Below, one piece after another: positions 6,760-14,030 of a DNA stretch of 33,990 bases. The stretch's first letter is position 1; every line of letters starts with the position of its first letter. A program made the translations under genes and the position numbers. The DNA is from a virus, in the IMG/VR virus record IMGVR_UViG_3300021420_000093, positions 1 to 33,990 of that record; one strand, written 5' to 3'. The notes under the pieces were generated by a model. It ran no database searches and was not told where the DNA came from. It was given only the letters and a program-made list of their open reading frames with translations.

Positions 6760-8487
6760 TTACGCGGCCTGCTGATTACCCGGCTGCTGCTGTTGCTGGT
6801 TCATCTGGTCGAGCGGGCTGCCCGGTTCCGGAGCCTTCCCTGCCGCCTTCAACGCCGGTGCGGCCTGACCCGCCATCTGCGCCTGTTGAGCCGCGGCTTG
6901 TTGCTGCTGCTGCGCGGCCGCCTGCTGCGCCTTGACCTGGCGGACCTTGTCGGTCTGGTCCTTGTCGCGGACGATCTGCGGTGGCGCGCCCAGTTTGCGG
7001 AATACTTGCCGCACCGTCTCGTCGGTATCGATGACTGTCATGGCCTCCGGGTCGCCCTGAAAAATGGGAGCGCAGACGTTGAAGCCGCGCGTGATCGAGT
7101 CCACGTCGCTCGCACGCTGCGCTCTCGCGATCGCCCCATCGTATCGCACTCGCAACTCGACTTTTCCCTGCTGAACGGCATTAAGCAGTTTGGGTGGAAG
7201 CGGCGGGAGTGCATTCGCGCGGCGGCGAATATTGAAGGCTCTGCTGATGAGAGGATGGAGATCCTCTTTTTCCAATCGACCGAGAGTGGGCCCGAGGAGT
7301 TGCTGCATCATCTCGCGACGTGCAGCGGCCTCGGTCGCGGTCATTTGCGGCTGATCCTGCGGGTACTGGAGTTCCGATTCGTGGTAGATCGCGCGGATTT
7401 TGGACTCTAGCTGCTCGGCGGACATCCCGGCTTGGCGGAGGTCGATACCGCTCATGAGAGGACCAATACTGTCGCGAGAGCCTCGCACGTTGGTAACTCC
7501 CCCGGGGGTGAGACGGGCCGGTCCGATGACATCACCATTAACGGCGACAAGGGGCGGGTCGATAATTTTAGGTAGAGCTCGCAATTCCATTTCTCGCAGC
7601 TTGTTAAGTGATCGTATGTCAGGGAGGGCATCATGAGTGGGGCCGCGTCCGTACGTTTCACCTGACGCCTTCGACCACCTCGGGCAGAGGAATGGGAACT
7701 CATCGAATTTGCCCTCCGATAGTTGATATTTCCCGTTGAACAGAATGTAGAAGCTGCGATTCGATCCCTCATGCTCCTTGTCGGGTATCACTCCATGAAT
7801 CACCGACATCTGTTCGTCTTCGCTGCCCTTGGAAACGTTGAGCTTCTCTTCCGGCGTGTCTTTCCACTTCTCAAGGATCGCGGCCTTCGACATGAAGATT
7901 TCGCGGAAATTGACGTTGACCATTCCGTCTGCGCCTTCGCTCCACGCGAACTGTCCCGGCTGCTCGGTCCTGAATCTGAAGCCTTCGAAGATGCCCCGCT
8001 TCTTTTGCGGGATCTCTTCCATGAAGGTGCAGGCGGAGGCGAAGGTGGTGAGGTCGATATAGGCTTCGTTCTGCTCCTGACTGAAGTTGCTGCGATTAAA
8101 ATCGCCGAGCAGAAGATTACCCACATTGTCCAGCCAGATGGCGGTTTGCTGGTCCTGATCCAACTCAGGGTCATCAGTCCCAAGAAAAAACCAACGAACG
8201 TAATCAGACGTGAGGCCAGAGTGGATCGCAGAGGCGAATTTATTTCGCGCGTCAATTGCGGTGGAGTCATAGAGCATGTTGGTGCGTTTGGTTCCCGGAT
8301 AGCGACGCACCAGGATCGAATTCTTCCGAGGTAGGGTGTAGTTCGCGATTTCCTGCCACTCGACCGCCCAGAGACGCTGAGTGATCAGGAGATATTGAAA
8401 GCGGGCAAGTTGCTCGGTTACATCCCGCTGAACTGACGGATCGTCATTCGCCTTGTTACCGCGCGGGAATTTTAAGACTACCGCCAA
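6760..8487 (-). CDS. Portal (head-to-tail connecting) protein
   Basis: This 575-residue protein has the hallmark of the podovirus head-to-tail connecting family: ARFQYLLITQRLWAVEWQEIANYTLPRKNSI at about 28-58, then YDSTAIDARNKFASAIHSGLTS. Twelve copies form the portal vertex through which DNA is packaged. The body includes the KASGETYGRGPTHDALPDIRSLN segment, and a Gln/Ala-rich disordered tail (QQQQQAAAQQ) follows position 515. Start is a TTG with AAGGA directly before it and GGAG 9 bases upstream. Length is typical (about 550-750 residues). It sits five small genes downstream of TerL. Confidence 0.9.
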   Translation of the reverse strand: MAVVLKFPRGNKANDDPSVQRDVTEQLARFQYLLITQRLWAVEWQEIANYTLPRKNSILVRRYPGTKRTNMLYDSTAIDARNKFASAIHSGLTSDYVRWFFLGTDDPELDQDQQTAIWLDNVGNLLLGDFNRSNFSQEQNEAYIDLTTFASACTFMEEIPQKKRGIFEGFRFRTEQPGQFAWSEGADGMVNVNFREIFMSKAAILEKWKDTPEEKLNVSKGSEDEQMSVIHGVIPDKEHEGSNRSFYILFNGKYQLSEGKFDEFPFLCPRWSKASGETYGRGPTHDALPDIRSLNKLREMELRALPKIIDPPLVAVNGDVIGPARLTPGGVTNVRGSRDSIGPLMSGIDLRQAGMSAEQLESKIRAIYHESELQYPQDQPQMTATEAAARREMMQQLLGPTLGRLEKEDLHPLISRAFNIRRRANALPPLPPKLLNAVQQGKVELRVRYDGAIARAQRASDVDSITRGFNVCAPIFQGDPEAMTVIDTDETVRQVFRKLGAPPQIVRDKDQTDKVRQVKAQQAAAQQQQQAAAQQAQMAGQAAPALKAAGKAPEPGSPLDQMNQQQQQPGNQQAA

Positions 8488-8493
8488 TCCTTC

Positions 8494-8748
8494 TCACTCC
8501 AATGTTGCGGTGGAAGCGGCGAGCGGCGCTTCCTTCGGCAGATCAGCGGCACTCTCCTCGCAGGCGAAAGTGATCTGAACGCCCGGCTTCGGCGGAAGCT
8601 TCATCAGATTGTTCTCCTTCTCTGAGACCGCGCGAAGGCAAGTGTCGAGGTCTTTATATGGTCCGTGCTCGGTCGAATCGTGGGCGACCACCCCATTGAG
8701 GCGGATCACGAACCAGAACGCCAGCAGCGCGGGAAGCCAACGTCTCAT
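8494..8748 (-). CDS. Small exported protein (84 residues)
   Basis: The N-terminus MRRWLPALLAFWFVIRLNGVVAHD is a clear signal-like segment: two arginines, a hydrophobic core and a possible cleavage after VVA. The mature part holds two cysteines (in DTCLRAV and TFACEES) that could form a disulphide, and a YKDLDTCLRAV pattern reminiscent of small periplasmic proteins. The ATG overlaps the stop of the preceding gene (ATGA). An exported protein between TerL and portal is unexpected and may act on the host periplasm, for example in lysis or superinfection control; function unknown. Confidence 0.6.
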   Translation of the reverse strand: MRRWLPALLAFWFVIRLNGVVAHDSTEHGPYKDLDTCLRAVSEKENNLMKLPPKPGVQITFACEESAADLPKEAPLAASTATLE

Positions 8749-8990
8749 CGTTTGAGATGCCCGTCCTTCACGCGATCGACGATCTCGTCTTCCATTGGCT
8801 GATGATGGCCGGGAACGTGCGGCGCCAACTCGCCACCGCGCTCCTGCCCAACCCGGTACTCGTCGGGAGTCGAGCGGATGCCGCGCGAATCGCCGCCAGC
8901 GGCCGAACCGTCTTCGCGATGCTGCCCATCCGAGGAGTTGTACTGAGAACCGTCGTTCATCATTCGGGTTCGGATGCCGCGATCTTCCAT
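8745..8990 (-). CDS. Small acidic/polar phage protein
   Basis: The chosen ATG at 8990 lies one base after the stop of the upstream gene and follows GGGGA (spacer about 10), giving an 81-residue product beginning MEDRGIRTRMMNDG. An upstream in-frame ATG at 9044 would add 18 residues but would bury the neighbour's C-terminus. The protein is polar, rich in Gly, Asp, Arg and His, and probably disordered, ending VDRVKDGHLKR. No family recognised. It is part of the run of small coupled genes between TerL and portal. Confidence 0.5.
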   Translation of the reverse strand: MEDRGIRTRMMNDGSQYNSSDGQHREDGSAAGGDSRGIRSTPDEYRVGQERGGELAPHVPGHHQPMEDEIVDRVKDGHLKR

Positions 8991-8991
8991 G

Positions 8992-9156
8992 TTACTTTTT
9001 CCCCGCTCGTTTCCTGACGGACATTTCGCCCATCGCCTTTGCAAATTTGTTGGAGCCTGAGTTTACACGGCCGTAAAAGACTCGCTGGCCTTTCTTGGCG
9101 CCGTACTCGTGCATGAACTTCTTGAGTACTTCGGCGCCGGCTTGGGTCTGCGGCAT
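8992..9156 (-). CDS. Small basic phage protein (54 residues)
   Basis: The start at 9156 (MPQTQAGAEVLKKF) is chosen because it overlaps the upstream stop as ATGA and follows GGGAG. The product is basic, with segments KGQRVFYGRVNSGSNKFAKAM and a tail VRKRAGKK. A RVFYAR.N-like segment followed by a Lys/Arg tail is common in very small phage head-region proteins, but no function is known to me. It may bind DNA. Confidence 0.5.
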   Translation of the reverse strand: MPQTQAGAEVLKKFMHEYGAKKGQRVFYGRVNSGSNKFAKAMGEMSVRKRAGKK

Positions 9157-9368
9157 CAGGAGTTCTCCCACCAAAAGAACGAGCCCAGAGTCGCCATCTG
9201 ATTGCAGAATTCTTTCTCCGAATACATCGGGATGATTCCGACCGGAAGACTCTGCATCGATTTGGGCAAGAGTATGACGTGATCGGGATTCTTGACTGGG
9301 ACTATATCGCCAGGCTTGAGGTCCACGATCCGTGGCGGATTCTCGCCGTCCGCGATTATCGCTTTCAT
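9156..9368 (-). CDS. Small hypothetical phage protein (70 residues)
   Basis: The protein starts MKAIIADGENPPRIVDLKPGDIVPVKNPDHVILLPKS, a pattern that looks like a small all-beta barrel, and ends with an aromatic stretch GSFFWWENS. It overlaps both neighbours by four bases or fewer, so it is co-translated with them. No recognised family and no catalytic residues stand out. Confidence 0.5.
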   Translation of the reverse strand: MKAIIADGENPPRIVDLKPGDIVPVKNPDHVILLPKSMQSLPVGIIPMYSEKEFCNQMATLGSFFWWENS

Positions 9369-9559
9369 TGCCCGGTCAATTTGTTTCCGCTGGTCGGTGG
9401 AGTTCCCGCGCGCTTGCCGCCGGGTCCGGTGAGGACCGCGGCCGCTGCCCCCTGGCGCCGCTGAAGCGCCTGCATCTCGGCATCGAGCGCGGTGTTTTTC
9501 GGCGGAGTCATCGCCGGTGTCTTTGGCAGCTTCGGCGGACTTGCGAATAACGCTGACAT
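9365..9559 (-). CDS. Small phage protein of the TerL-portal interval (64 residues)
   Basis: The Met-Ser start, Pro/Lys-rich beginning (PPKLPKTPAMTPPKN), central RRQGAAAAVLTGPGG and Thr/Gly tail resemble short proteins often encoded next to TerL or portal in podoviruses, whose consensus includes a Lys-Pro-rich start and a (S/T)xLTG motif. Their role is not known. The ATG lies nine bases after the TerL stop and the end overlaps the next gene by four bases. Confidence 0.55.
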   Translation of the reverse strand: MSALFASPPKLPKTPAMTPPKNTALDAEMQALQRRQGAAAAVLTGPGGKRAGTPPTSGNKLTGQ

Positions 9560-9568
9560 CTTACCCCC

Positions 9569-11014
9569 TCAACTGTTAATCGGGTCGAAATCCGTCACAC
9601 TGACCACCGGGCCTCGTTGCGCGATATCATTTTCCAAATCCGCCACAATCGCAAGATAGCGAAACGCGTCCGCACCGTGCGACCACCGATTGTGCACCGG
9701 ATTGGTCTTGTGCACCTCGAGCTTGTCCGAGTACTCCGATCGGTAGTTCTCAAGCGCCTGCAAGCCGCCGTCGCAGTTCTCCACGTCGAATTCGCACCGC
9801 GGTAGAATCGCCCGAGCGGCGTTGATTCCGTCCTGGAAGCCCATCTGCGGAACGATGCGGAAGAAGATGCCCATCCCGCGCGCGATCTCCAGCCGGGTCT
9901 TTCCCGAGCTCAACTCTCGGGCCTGGATGTCGTGCGGGGCCCAATGCCCGGAGTAGACGTAGGGTTTGGATTTGAGAATCCCAATGTAATGTTCCAGCCC
10001 CCGCCCCGAGTTCTCGTAATAGTCAACGCAGCGGATGGAGTTACCCACGTTCTGGAAGAACCAGATGGCAGTGAGGTCCGCAACTCCGAGATCCCACACA
10101 GTCTGGACCAGGAATCGAGGGTCGTATCTAAAAACTCCAATGCGGCCCTCTCGTCTGGCATCTGCGATCTGTCTTCCATAGTAAGCCCCTGCTTTCGCTC
10201 CTACGAATGAACAGAACAACTCCTGCTGAATCCACTCCTCTTCAACTCCGCGCCGGCGCATCGCATCAATCTCTTCCGGCTGGTAGAGTTGCGCGCCGTT
10301 CTCCGGGTACGGATCATATTTCCCGGTCAGGGTGTTGTAACCGAACAGAATCCCGTCCCTCCGCACCGTGTCATTGGTCTGGATCGAGTGAAACCAGCTC
10401 GGGTCATCCTTGGTCGACTCCCACAACCTGGTGAACCAGTCCAAGCCCTGCGGTGTCGTGTTGAAAGTCGCCCACCCGTCATTCGCCACCAGAATGGGTT
10501 CCACGATCCGCCACGGCCTAACCGTCATCAGTGCGCACTCACTGAAGTTGATCCCCACCGGATTCATTCCTCTAAGACGATCCGGCATGTCCGCCCCGGC
10601 GATCCTATATAGGCTCGTGTTCTGCAACTGGACCGTCATCTCAGCCTCGTTCATCGCCCCCTTCCGGTTGTGGCTGAATAAGATGTCCCTCGGGAAATGC
10701 TCCAGATACGCAAACCCCTGAACGAAATTCCCTTCCGGCGTCTTACCCCCCGAGGTCTTCTCATCCCAGATGATCCGGCGCCCCATCGCTAACTCCGGAA
10801 ACAAATGCACGTACGTTCCCACCCTCTCGAACATCCGGGGTATCGTGAAATTCAGGGCACAACTGTCCTTCCCCCCGCGCCGCGGCCAGACGCACATAAA
10901 CCTCCGGATCCCCAACTCCCACGCCTCAAACATCTTCCGCTGGTAACTCCGCGGCCACCAAATGTGCGGTAACTTGCTCCGATTCCGGAACTCGCTGCTC
11001 TCGACCGGATTCAA
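9569..11014 (-). CDS. terL: Terminase large subunit
   Basis: This 481-residue protein is the packaging motor ATPase plus nuclease. Walker A is PRRGGKD (44-50), Walker B is VGINFSE (153-159) with the catalytic Glu, and motif III is near NTTPQG (185-190). The C-terminal RNase H-like nuclease shows WDLGVAD (307-313, first catalytic Asp) and a late SHGADAFRYL segment with another Asp. Length is normal. The start is TTG at 11014, overlapping the stop of a 32-codon ORF (TTGA); the next in-frame Met is residue 28, which would cut close to Walker A. It cleaves and translocates concatemeric DNA through the portal. Confidence 0.92.
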   Translation of the reverse strand: MNPVESSEFRNRSKLPHIWWPRSYQRKMFEAWELGIRRFMCVWPRRGGKDSCALNFTIPRMFERVGTYVHLFPELAMGRRIIWDEKTSGGKTPEGNFVQGFAYLEHFPRDILFSHNRKGAMNEAEMTVQLQNTSLYRIAGADMPDRLRGMNPVGINFSECALMTVRPWRIVEPILVANDGWATFNTTPQGLDWFTRLWESTKDDPSWFHSIQTNDTVRRDGILFGYNTLTGKYDPYPENGAQLYQPEEIDAMRRRGVEEEWIQQELFCSFVGAKAGAYYGRQIADARREGRIGVFRYDPRFLVQTVWDLGVADLTAIWFFQNVGNSIRCVDYYENSGRGLEHYIGILKSKPYVYSGHWAPHDIQARELSSGKTRLEIARGMGIFFRIVPQMGFQDGINAARAILPRCEFDVENCDGGLQALENYRSEYSDKLEVHKTNPVHNRWSHGADAFRYLAIVADLENDIAQRGPVVSVTDFDPINS

Positions 11015-11109
11015 TTCCCGCTCACCTTCAAATAGTTGAACACATACGCGCAGTTACACACATCTGGTCGATGCAGAATCTTCGCTATCACATTCGCCCA
11101 ACTCTTCAT
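11011..11109 (-). CDS. Tiny 32-residue ORF coupled to TerL
   Basis: An ATG at 11109 three bases after the preceding stop opens a 32-codon frame reading MKSWANVIAKILHRPDVCNC then a short hydrophobic/basic tail. It ends TGA overlapping the TTG of terL, so it could act as the coupling cistron that delivers ribosomes to a weak TTG start. It includes a Cys-Asn-Cys motif like the Cys motifs of the two ORFs upstream. Too short for family assignment. Confidence 0.4.
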   Translation of the reverse strand: MKSWANVIAKILHRPDVCNCAYVFNYLKVSGN

Positions 11110-11112
11110 GGG

Positions 11113-11307
11113 TCACCCAACTTTGGATTTTGTGGAGGTGGAGGCGGGGGCCGCGCGACCATCCCGGCCGCCGTGCTTTTTGGGGGTGGGGGTCGCTCGT
11201 GGGGCTAAAAGCATGCTTCGCAGAATCTGCCCGGCAATGCGTTTGCGCTGGTTCTCACAGTCCAAGCAATCGCAGTCCAACACGATCGATAAGCCACTAG
11301 TTGTCAT
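11113..11307 (-). CDS. Small Cys-motif protein upstream of TerL
   Basis: This 64-residue product begins MTTSGLSIVLDCDCLDCENQRKRIAGQILRS, a cluster of four cysteines within eight residues followed by a basic helix, then a Pro/Gly/Lys-rich tail. The DCEN-plus-basic stretch resembles the N-terminus of the DnaA-domain protein at 14669-15145 (CDCENCARERR). It may bind zinc or nucleic acid. It starts eight bases after the stop of the upstream small gene. The slot beside TerL often holds the small terminase subunit, but nothing here shows a known small-terminase fold. Confidence 0.45.
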   Translation of the reverse strand: MTTSGLSIVLDCDCLDCENQRKRIAGQILRSMLLAPRATPTPKKHGGRDGRAAPASTSTKSKVG

Positions 11308-11315
11308 AATGCATC

Positions 11316-11591
11316 TTATGCGATCGCGTTTTGCGATGCGGTCTCATTATGCGAAGCCTCAACACCACCAGCGCCGAAACGCGTCACGAGCTCTGGGCGT
11401 GGCTTGACGGTTTGAGCTTCGGCAACGATAGCCTCGCATTTAGCCATATGAGCATCGCGCTCTTTTTTGTTCCTTTTACGGACGCAATTGACACATTCGA
11501 TATCGACGCGGCCATACCAGCGCATGACAGCGGATACGACTTCAGAGCGGTCGCAACCTGGGCAATGGAGCTCTACGTGGTAACGAGTCAT
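11316..11591 (-). CDS. Small zinc-ribbon-like protein, first gene of the late block
   Basis: This 91-residue protein has paired CPGC (11-14) and CVNC (33-36) motifs spaced as in a zinc ribbon, followed by a basic segment RKRNKKERDAH and a helical tail. It is the first gene of the minus-strand block facing the divergent ArdC operon, so it is probably transcribed first. The SD is weak. Zinc binding is inferred from the two Cys pairs; a DNA-binding or packaging regulator role is possible but unproven. Confidence 0.5.
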   Translation of the reverse strand: MTRYHVELHCPGCDRSEVVSAVMRWYGRVDIECVNCVRKRNKKERDAHMAKCEAIVAEAQTVKPRPELVTRFGAGGVEASHNETASQNAIA

Positions 11592-11781
11592 GGGCCATCT
11601 AATTGGCGAGGATGCAACAAAAGTAGCGCCGATGCAACTGATGATTATGTTGTGCTGTAGCGGGGTTGAGACAGCATTGATGGATTTGTTGAGGTTTTAG
11701 GTTGGTATGAGGAATGCAGTGATGGACTGACATCGCGGGCAATGGAGCTCGCCAATAGCAGACTGAAATGGAGTGAAGCCC
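11592..11781. promoter_or_regulatory. Divergent intergenic region, late block versus ArdC operon
   Basis: These 190 bases separate two divergent genes and must hold at least one promoter. On the minus strand a CATAAT (complement of 11644-11649) is the best -10 candidate, without a clear -35. On the plus strand no convincing -35/-10 pair was found. The ArdC gene's SD GGAG is at 11770-11773. A 14-base GGGCAATGGAGCTC at 11739-11752 repeats a copy at 11560-11573 inside the zinc-ribbon gene. Confidence 0.35.
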
Positions 11782-12666
11782 ATGAATGTCGCGGAAATAG
11801 TAACCAAGCAAATATTGGAGAAAATGGAGCAAGGCACGATACCTTGGCATCGGCCCTGGTCGGTACAGGGCGGACCGCGGAATCTGGTCTCGGGGAAATC
11901 GTACCAAGGCGTCAATACCTTGATGCTCGCGACGGCCGGATACGAATCGCCATATTGGCTGACTTTCAAGCAAGCGCTGAATAAGGGCGGGAACGTGCGC
12001 AAGGGTGAGCACGGATCGATCGTGGTCTATTGTGCACCGGGCTTTCGCAAGGATGCGGACGGTGAGAACGAAGAGCACGCTTACCTGATTCTGAAATACT
12101 ATCGCGTGTTCAATCTGAGTCAGTGTGAGGGTATCGTGGCGCCGGCGGATCAGGATGCGCGAGTAATCGAGCCGATCGAGGCCGGCGAGAAAATCATCGC
12201 TGGATACTGTCAGACGAGCAAAGGGCCGAAACTCGAGTTTGGAACGGATAAGGCTTTCTATCGGCCGTCAACGGATTCGATTCATCTTCCGACGCGCGAT
12301 TCATTCGACAACGCCGAATATTTCTATTCGACTGCGTTTCACGAAATGGGTCATTCGACCGGGCACGCATCGAGACTCGCGCGCGATGGAATGGGCGAGC
12401 ATCGATTCGGATCCCCGAACTATTCGAAAGAAGAGCTGATCGCCGAGCTCACCGCGGCGTTCCTTTGTGGCGAGACGGGCATTGCGAACGCCGCAACGCT
12501 GAATCAATCGACTGCGTACCTGCAATCATGGATCAAGGTGCTGCAGAACGATTCGCGTTTCATCATCACCGCGAGCTCGCAAGCGCAGAAAGCCACGAAT
12601 CTGATTCTTGGTAGGAACGCCAAAACGAGCGAGTCTGACAGCGAAACGCAAGCGCTTGCGGCATAA
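11782..12666 (+). CDS. ardC: ArdC-type antirestriction protein (ssDNA-binding + zincin metallopeptidase)
   Basis: This 294-residue protein has an N-terminal ArdC ssDNA-binding domain (DUF1738; NVAEIVTKQILEKMEQGTIPWHRPW at 2-26, then GVNTLMLA and the KGEHGSIVVY strand) and a C-terminal zincin domain with HEMGHSTGH (187-195, HExxHxxxH zinc site) and a downstream EELIAE. ArdC proteins from plasmids and phages protect incoming DNA from restriction. The ATG at 11782 is preferred over GTG at 11773 because it follows GGAGTGAAGCCC, nearly the same leader as the gene at 12910. It heads a short plus-strand operon of Cys-rich genes and is likely expressed early after injection. Confidence 0.85.
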   Translation: MNVAEIVTKQILEKMEQGTIPWHRPWSVQGGPRNLVSGKSYQGVNTLMLATAGYESPYWLTFKQALNKGGNVRKGEHGSIVVYCAPGFRKDADGENEEHAYLILKYYRVFNLSQCEGIVAPADQDARVIEPIEAGEKIIAGYCQTSKGPKLEFGTDKAFYRPSTDSIHLPTRDSFDNAEYFYSTAFHEMGHSTGHASRLARDGMGEHRFGSPNYSKEELIAELTAAFLCGETGIANAATLNQSTAYLQSWIKVLQNDSRFIITASSQAQKATNLILGRNAKTSESDSETQALAA

Positions 12667-12680
12667 CGGGAGAGACGACC

Positions 12681-12824
12681 ATGACGAATCTAATACATGG
12701 CATTCAATTGCAAATGGCCTATAGCTGGTATCTCGCTAACTGTCAGTTCCTGAGTCGTGCACGCTGGTTCTGGGCAATGAAGCGAGCACACTGCCTGATC
12801 TGTAAGGGACCGATCGGCGAATAG
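12681..12824 (+). CDS. Small 47-residue protein with CLIC motif
   Basis: An ATG at 12681 after GGGAGAGACGACC opens a 47-codon frame starting MTNLIHGIQLQ and ending CLICKGPIGE. The middle is aromatic and basic (SRARWFWAMKR), and the C-terminal C-x2-C resembles half a zinc knuckle. It follows the ardC stop by 14 bases, so it is likely in the same operon. No family recognised. Confidence 0.5.
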   Translation: MTNLIHGIQLQMAYSWYLANCQFLSRARWFWAMKRAHCLICKGPIGE

Positions 12825-12877
12825 CCTGACTGACGAGCGCTCAATGCGCGAAACGTGGCTTCGGCCACGTCTCAGGC
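12824..12877 (+). other. Structured intergenic RNA with a UUCG tetraloop hairpin
   Basis: A perfect 7-bp stem ACGTGGC / GCCACGT (12853-12859, 12864-12870) closes a TTCG tetraloop, one of the most stable RNA hairpins. An outer pair GCCTGA (12824-12829) and TCAGGC (12872-12877) encloses it. No T-tract follows, so it is not a simple terminator. The GCCTGA/TCAGGC pairing recurs in the next intergenic gap. Confidence 0.5.
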
Positions 12878-12909
12878 AATCCAGCCTAAAACCATGGGAG
12901 TGAAGCACC

Positions 12910-13356
12910 ATGAACTGCCCGAAATGCGGATATCATTCAGTTACCAAACTGAGACAAGCGAGTCTCAAAACTCACAAGTACGCGCAATGCTTCAAGAATC
13001 ACGATGAGCATTGCTATTGCGTCGATTGCGCGCCGGCTCGGTTGAACGGAGCGATATCGCAAATGAAATCGATCGCGCGTGATCACGATCCAAGCATCAA
13101 AGCGCTCGCCAAGTTCGATCACGCGAACGATCTGGTCTACAAAGACGGCGCATGGAAATCACCGGGCTTCGATCGCGCCGAAGAACGCGCGCGTCTGATC
13201 GCCAAGCTCGAGCATTGCGCGTGCGGGCATCTCGCATCTAACCACGTCGCGGATGAGCTCGAAAACCTGCTCGGATGTAAGTACGAAAGCGAGGGCGGGA
13301 CGCCATGCGGATGCGACCATTTCCACTATGAGATTAGCGAAGAAATTGCGGCATAG
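12910..13356 (+). CDS. Cys/His-rich zinc-ribbon phage protein
   Basis: This 148-residue protein begins MNCPKCGYHSVTKL, a C-x2-C zinc-ribbon start, with further cysteines in HCYCVDCAPARL near 34-45. A second Cys/His cluster lies in the C-terminal part: HCACGHLASNHV (about 104-115) and CGCDHFHYE near the end. The latter resembles a CxCxH...H zinc site seen in other phage proteins. It follows a strong leader GGGAGTGAAGCACC shared with ardC. It is probably a nucleic-acid- or protein-binding early protein; exact role unknown. Confidence 0.6.
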   Translation: MNCPKCGYHSVTKLRQASLKTHKYAQCFKNHDEHCYCVDCAPARLNGAISQMKSIARDHDPSIKALAKFDHANDLVYKDGAWKSPGFDRAEERARLIAKLEHCACGHLASNHVADELENLLGCKYESEGGTPCGCDHFHYEISEEIAA

Positions 13357-13425
13357 TGCCGCGCTTCAAACCTGATCGTGCAGGACTGCGGCACTGCCTG
13401 AGAGCACGGAAAACTTCTCTCAGGC
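13356..13425 (+). other. Tandem hairpins in the intergenic region
   Basis: First element: GTGCCGC (13356-13362) pairs with GCGGCAC (13388-13394), enclosing an inner CCTG/CAGG stem (13371-13374, 13381-13384). Second element: GCCTGAGAG (13396-13404) pairs perfectly with CTCTCAGGC (13417-13425) over nine bases. No T-tract follows. The following gene starts at 13462 after its own SD, so this is untranslated structured RNA. It shares the GCCTGA/TCAGGC pairing with 12824-12877. Confidence 0.5.
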
Positions 13426-13461
13426 GCACCAAAACGAGCGAGTATCGAAGGAGAGATCATC

Positions 13462-13656
13462 ATGTATCGATTCGACTATCCGACCATCATCGACCATCCC
13501 AACGTGCGCGAGAGCGCGAGCTGTCCGACCTGCAACCGACCGAAGGATCAAGGTTTGCTAGTGTGCTGGGATTGCTATCGCAAGCTGGACATCCGCAACG
13601 GTCTCACACCGGCGATCGCGCTGATCATCGAGAATGCCGAAGAGGAGCTAGTCTAA
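13462..13656 (+). CDS. Small zinc-ribbon-like protein (64 residues)
   Basis: The product has CPTCNRPKDQGLLVCWDC at about 21-38: two C-x2-C pairs spaced 10 residues apart, as in a zinc ribbon or knuckle. The C-terminus is an acidic helix (IALIIENAEEELV). SD AAGGAGAGATCATC precedes the ATG. The stop overlaps the next start (TAATG), so the two are co-translated. Similar short two-knuckle proteins occur in many phages with no assigned role. Confidence 0.6.
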   Translation: MYRFDYPTIIDHPNVRESASCPTCNRPKDQGLLVCWDCYRKLDIRNGLTPAIALIIENAEEELV

Positions 13657-13946
13657 TGCTGTACGTCGCGATCAAAGACGGCCAGGTAATCGGGAAGAGC
13701 AACGAATTCAGCTACCACGATGCGCTCGAATGGGCGCGGCCGGTCGCTGGTTACGGTGTCGAGGTCAGACCCGCGGGCTTGATGGAGCTGTGCGCCAGTA
13801 CGAGATGCGCCAACTGCGGTCATTCAGCCTCAGTCCATGCGGACACTACCGGGAAATTCTGTTTAGCTTGCAACGATCGCTGCGAATTCGAGCGAGTATC
13901 GACCATCGCTCCGAAAACTCTTTCTTCCAGAATCCACGGTGCTTAG
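13656..13946 (+). CDS. Small protein with C-terminal zinc-binding motif
   Basis: The ATG at 13656 shares a base with the preceding stop, giving a 96-residue protein. The first half (MLYVAIKDGQVIGKSNEFSYHDALEWA) is a small alpha-beta unit, and the second half has C-x4-C-x2-C-G-H, H, C-x2-C (CASTRC, ANCGH, FCLAC) consistent with a zinc site. A longer reading frame exists upstream but would run through the tandem hairpins and lacks an SD. It closes the plus-strand ArdC operon. Confidence 0.6.
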   Translation: MLYVAIKDGQVIGKSNEFSYHDALEWARPVAGYGVEVRPAGLMELCASTRCANCGHSASVHADTTGKFCLACNDRCEFERVSTIAPKTLSSRIHGA

Positions 13947-14030
13947 GATCGCACCGTGAAACTTAAAGTAATACTTGTATTATCCTCGATCTTAGGATTC
14001 GGGAGGGTGCGGTTACTATGCCGCATCCTC
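13935..14030. terminator. Convergent transcription-end region with two hairpins and a palindrome
   Basis: CACGGTGC / GCACCGTG (13935-13942, 13951-13958) forms a perfect 8-bp hairpin overlapping the stop of the plus gene. GAGGGTGCGG / CCGCATCCTC (14003-14012, 14021-14030) forms a 10-bp stem with one wobble followed on the plus strand by TCTGCTTTCT, a weak T-rich tail, and overlaps the stop of the minus methyltransferase gene. Between them lies the palindrome TAATAC-TT-GTATTA (13969-13982). The stems most likely end the two converging transcripts. Confidence 0.5.

Noticed and set aside
11599-12078. 159-codon minus-strand frame over the divergent region and ArdC start
   Set aside because: Overlaps the clear ArdC gene and its SD; no family resemblance.
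12853-12870. UUCG hairpin read as a rho-independent terminator
   Set aside because: No T-tract follows and the next gene shares the ArdC-type leader, so read-through is expected.
13356-13946. Longer start for the 96-residue protein
   Set aside because: The extension runs through the tandem hairpins and the 13462-13656 gene; the overlapping ATG at 13656 is better.
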